NCBI GenBank assembly: GCA_964196325.1
Contig: CAXMST010000175.1
Coordinates: forward strand, 1-8,064
Origin: CAXMST01 sp964196325
GTDB lineage: Bacteria > Actinomycetota > Thermoleophilia > Solirubrobacterales > 70-9
Length of the DNA: 8,064 bases
Direction of reading: 5' to 3'
The position numbers and the translations under genes were made by a program. The notes beneath the pieces are model-generated. The model saw nothing but the letters and a program-made list of their open reading frames with translations, did no database searches and was not told where the DNA came from. This document shows, piece by piece, positions 5,465-8,064 of the stretch (position 1 is its first letter; the number at the start of each line of letters is the position of its first letter).

Positions 5465-6991
5465 GTGCCCTCCTACGTCAGCTTCGATTCGCCCGCGGGT
5501 CGGTGGGTGCTCGGGGTCACCGTCGCCGGCTCCGGGATCGCCTTCCTGGAGTCGACGGTGGTCAACATCGCCCTGCCAACGATCGGCGAGGACCTCGGCG
5601 CCGGAGTGAACGGGTTGCAGTGGATCGTCAACGGCTACCTGCTCACGGTCGCGGCCCTGATCCTGCTCGGCGGCGCGCTCGGCGACCGCTACGGGCGGCG
5701 CCGGATGTTCATCGTCGGGATCGTCTGGTTCACGCTCGCCTCCGCCCTGTGCGCGCTCGCACCGACCGTCGAGGTCCTGATCGCGGCGCGGATCCTGCAG
5801 GGAGTCGGTGGCGCGATCCTGACCCCGGGCAGCCTCGCGATCATCGAGGCCAGCTTCGAACCCGGAGACCGCGCCCGGGCGATCGGCGCCTGGTCGGCGC
5901 TCGGGGGCGCGGCGGCGGCGGTCGGTCCGCTTGTCGGCGGCTATCTGATCGACGCGGTCGGCTGGCGCTCGATCTTCCTGATCAACCTGCCGATCGGCGC
6001 GGCCGTGGTAGTCGCAGCGCTGCGTCATGTGCCGGAGTCGTTGAACCCGGCGATGGGCGATTCGCTCGACCTCTCGGGTTCGCTGCTCGCAGTCGTCGGG
6101 CTCGCCGGCGTCACCTTCGGCCTGATCCAGTTCGGGGTCGAGGGGGCCTCCGAGCCGCTCGCGGCGGTCGCGATGGCGATCGGGGTCACGGCGATCGCGG
6201 GGTTCGTGCTGGTCGAGAGACGGGGGCGCAGCCCGATGCTGCCCCTGGAGATCTTCCGCTCGGACCAGTTCGTCGCCGCCAACGCGGTCACCTTCGTCGT
6301 CTACGGCGCCTTCGGCGCGGTCTTCTTCCTGCTCGTGCTGGTGCTCCAGAACGCGCTCGGCTACTCGCCGATCGCCGCGGGGGCAGCGTCACTCCCGATC
6401 ACCGCGCTACTGCTGCTGTTCTCCGCGCGGGCGGGCGCCCTCGCCCAGCGGATCGGTCCGCGAATCCCGCTCACCGTCGGCCCGCTGCTGATCGCGGTCG
6501 GCATGCTCCTGATGACGAGGATCGATGCCGAGAGCTCCTACCTGGGCGGCGTGCTGCCGGCGATGATCGTCTTCGGGCTCGGCCTCGCGGCCACGGTGGC
6601 GCCGATCACGGCAACGGCGCTGGCGGCCGCCCAGGAGCGGCACGCGGGGGTCGCCTCGGGCGTCAACAACGCGGTCTCACGAACCGCCCAGCTGATCGCG
6701 GTGGCCGCCCTGCCACTGATCGTCGGGCTCTCCGGCAGCGACTACGAGAACCCGACCGCGCTCACCGACGGCTTCCACACGGCAATGGTGATCTCGGCGA
6801 TCGCCGCCGCGCTCGGCGGCCTGCTGGCATGGCTGACGATCGATGACGACGTACTCGAGCGCGAGCTCGGGGATGGACCGATCATTCCCGAGCGCCACTG
6901 CGCGGTCGCCGGCACGCCGCTGACCGAACCCGTCGGTGCAACCGGACGAGGGACAGACCCAGCCGCGCCCTCTGGCGCCGAGAATCGATAG
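5465..6991 (+). CDS. MFS transporter, DHA2 (EmrB/QacA-like) drug/proton antiporter family
   Basis: A 508-residue major facilitator protein of the cytoplasmic membrane, probably a proton-driven exporter. Signatures in order are the first-helix ESTVVNIALP (29-38), the cytoplasmic loop motif A GALGDRYGRRR (70-80), RILQGVGGAILTPGSLA (109-125), and antiporter motif C GPLVGGYL (154-161) followed by GWRSIFLINLPIG (166-178). These and the length fit the 14-helix DHA2 group. Position 29 is Glu where many relatives have Asp. The protein ends in a polar tail from about residue 460 containing PERHCAVAGTPL. The GTG at 5465 is the start that keeps the first helix; it has no ribosome site but a -10-like hexamer 6 bases away. 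The CFA-type gene follows by 31 bp, so the two are probably cotranscribed, and a lipid or membrane-active substrate is possible but unproven. Confidence 0.9.
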   Translation: MPSYVSFDSPAGRWVLGVTVAGSGIAFLESTVVNIALPTIGEDLGAGVNGLQWIVNGYLLTVAALILLGGALGDRYGRRRMFIVGIVWFTLASALCALAPTVEVLIAARILQGVGGAILTPGSLAIIEASFEPGDRARAIGAWSALGGAAAAVGPLVGGYLIDAVGWRSIFLINLPIGAAVVVAALRHVPESLNPAMGDSLDLSGSLLAVVGLAGVTFGLIQFGVEGASEPLAAVAMAIGVTAIAGFVLVERRGRSPMLPLEIFRSDQFVAANAVTFVVYGAFGAVFFLLVLVLQNALGYSPIAAGAASLPITALLLLFSARAGALAQRIGPRIPLTVGPLLIAVGMLLMTRIDAESSYLGGVLPAMIVFGLGLAATVAPITATALAAAQERHAGVASGVNNAVSRTAQLIAVAALPLIVGLSGSDYENPTALTDGFHTAMVISAIAAALGGLLAWLTIDDDVLERELGDGPIIPERHCAVAGTPLTEPVGATGRGTDPAAPSGAENR

Positions 6992-7008
6992 ATTCCCGAG
7001 CAGCGAGC

Positions 7009-7014
7009 GAGGAG
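7009..7014 (+). promoter_or_regulatory. Ribosome binding site of the CFA-type gene
   Basis: GAGGAG lies 8 bases before the ATG at 7023. It fixes the start and shows that this downstream gene uses Shine-Dalgarno initiation, unlike the MFS gene ahead of it. Confidence 0.6.
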
Positions 7015-7022
7015 TAGTCGAG

Positions 7023-8064
7023 ATGATCTCCAGACGGATCTCACATGCCCTGCTGAACCGGATCGAGGCCGGCCGGATCGAGCTGGTCGAGACGTTTCCC
7101 GGCGGCGAGTCGCTCAGCTTCGGCGATCCCGCAGACGAGCGCTCGGCGTCGATTCAGATCCATGATCCCGGCGTCTACCGGCGGCTCCTGATCTCGAAGA
7201 GCGTCGGCCTCGGCCGGACCTACGCGGCGGGCGGCTGGGACAGCGACGAGCTGCTCGAGCTGCTCGAGATCGTCGCCCGCGAGGTCGGCCGCAGCAACAG
7301 GCTGCGGCGCCGGATCGCGCCACTGCTGATTCCGTTCCAGCGGCTCGGCACGCTGAAGATGTTGAACACCCGGCGCCGCGCCCGGGCCCACATCTCGACC
7401 CACTACGACATGGGCAACGAGATGTTCGAGCTGTTCTTGGACCGCGAGACGATGATGTACTCGTCCGCCTACTACGAGCACCAGGATCAGAGCCTCGAGG
7501 ACGCTCAACTCGCGCGGCTGGAGCGGATCTGCGAGCGGCTGGAGCTGGGGCCCGAGGACCACCTGCTGGAGATCGGCACCGGCTGGGGAGGCATGGCGGT
7601 GCATGCGGCGACCACCCGCGGCTGCCGGGTAACGACGACCACGATCAGCGAGCAGCAGCGCTCGTTCGCGGAGCGGCGTGTCGCCGAGGCGGACCTCGGC
7701 GATCGCATCGATGTGGTTGCTCTCGACTACCGCGACCTGGACGGCAGCTACGACAAGCTCGTCTCGATCGAGATGATCGAGGCGGTCGGCTGGGAGTGGT
7801 TCGACACCTACTTTCGTCGCTGTTCGGAGCTGCTGAAGCCGGACGGACTCTTCTTCCTCCAGGCGATCGTGATCGACGACGCGATCTACGACGCCGAGAG
7901 GCGGTCCCGTTCGTTCTCCAACCAGCTGATCTTTCCCGGCGGGTGCCTGCCGTCGGTCGAGACGATCCAGTCCTCGATCGCGGCCGGGACCGACCTGCGG
8001 ACGCTCTCGCTGGAGGACATCTCGGCGAGCTACATACGCACCCTGCATGAGTGGCGTCGACGCT
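7023..8064 (+). CDS. Cyclopropane-fatty-acyl-phospholipid synthase-family methyltransferase, 3' end cut by window
   Basis: The frame stays open to the right edge, with 347 codons visible; compared with family members of about 400-430 residues, some 60-80 are missing. The family uses SAM to add a methylene or methyl group to unsaturated acyl chains of membrane phospholipids. Visible features are HYDMGNEMFELFLD (127-140), MMYSSAYYEH (144-153), the SAM-binding loop LLEIGTGWGG (181-190), SIEMIEAVG (248-256) with the catalytic Glu at about 253, FPGGCLPS (304-311), and YIRTLHEWR (337-345) with the active-site Tyr region. Where E. coli Cfa has LLHTIG, this protein has FLQAIV: Gln280 replaces a bicarbonate-site His, a variation I associate with the LQAITI branch of the family. 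Start ATG 7023 has GAGGAG upstream. Products could be cyclopropane or methyl-branched acyl chains. Confidence 0.92.
   Translation, partial: MISRRISHALLNRIEAGRIELVETFPGGESLSFGDPADERSASIQIHDPGVYRRLLISKSVGLGRTYAAGGWDSDELLELLEIVAREVGRSNRLRRRIAPLLIPFQRLGTLKMLNTRRRARAHISTHYDMGNEMFELFLDRETMMYSSAYYEHQDQSLEDAQLARLERICERLELGPEDHLLEIGTGWGGMAVHAATTRGCRVTTTTISEQQRSFAERRVAEADLGDRIDVVALDYRDLDGSYDKLVSIEMIEAVGWEWFDTYFRRCSELLKPDGLFFLQAIVIDDAIYDAERRSRSFSNQLIFPGGCLPSVETIQSSIAAGTDLRTLSLEDISASYIRTLHEWRRR

Noticed and set aside
5089..6846. Long open frame on the plus strand (585 codons) across the WS/DGAT start and MFS gene
   Set aside because: It is an Arg/Gly/Asp-rich shadow that runs through the divergent promoter region and two well-supported genes in another frame or strand.
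5465..6991. Many GATC and CGATCG sites as a possible methylation or repair signal
   Set aside because: They mostly arise from the favoured Ile codon ATC following G-ending codons and from GAT/GCG codon pairs; no clustering stands out.
7041..8048. Long open frame on the minus strand opposite the CFA-type gene (335 codons)
   Set aside because: It has no recognisable domain, is rich in Arg, Gln, Asp and Leu as expected of an antisense shadow, and lies fully under a gene with clear motifs.

Overview
The window is GC-rich chromosomal DNA with GC-biased third codon positions, GTG starts and very short intergenic gaps. Together with a wax ester synthase/diacylglycerol acyltransferase (WS/DGAT) gene, this suggests an actinobacterium. 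The flavour of the proteins resembles the Thermoleophilia (Solirubrobacterales-like), but that placement is an impression from memory, not a computed result. I see no rRNA, tRNA, CRISPR array, insertion sequence, phage gene or att site. Coding density is very high, and no stretch over about 120 bases lacks a gene.

Layout. (1) 1-853, minus: a DUF389 multi-pass membrane protein, cut by the window edge. It is divergent from (2) 874-1371, plus: a small GNAT acetyltransferase. The 20-bp gap between them holds one symmetric -10-like element that could serve both genes as leaderless transcripts. (3) 5346 down to 1368, minus: a probable operon of WS/DGAT, a NYN/PIN-like putative nuclease, an MTAP/PNP-family nucleoside phosphorylase and an MtaD-type amidohydrolase. 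The phosphorylase and deaminase overlap by four bases, and the deaminase seems to need a CTG start. Its stop codon overlaps the GNAT stop inside a 7-bp hairpin. (4) 5465 to the right edge, plus: a DHA2-type MFS transporter, then a cyclopropane-fatty-acid-synthase-type methyltransferase 31 bp downstream, cut at the window end. The WS/DGAT and MFS genes are divergent across a 118-bp control region.

How the genes may work together. The phosphorylase-deaminase pair looks like salvage of 5'-thioadenosine or 5'-deoxyadenosine by-products of SAM chemistry: deaminate first, then phosphorolyse the 6-oxopurine nucleoside. WS/DGAT makes neutral storage lipid, and the CFA-type enzyme methylates lipid acyl chains using SAM. 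The region therefore leans towards lipid and SAM metabolism, but one integrated pathway is not demonstrated.

I do not see a novel defence, mobile or biosynthetic system. The points worth a second look are small-scale: the CTG start, a 23-bp perfect palindrome inside the deaminase gene, a 36-bp inverted repeat over the NYN gene start, a 7-bp hairpin at the predicted WS/DGAT transcript start, and -10-like hexamers 6-8 bases before the starts that lack a Shine-Dalgarno sequence.
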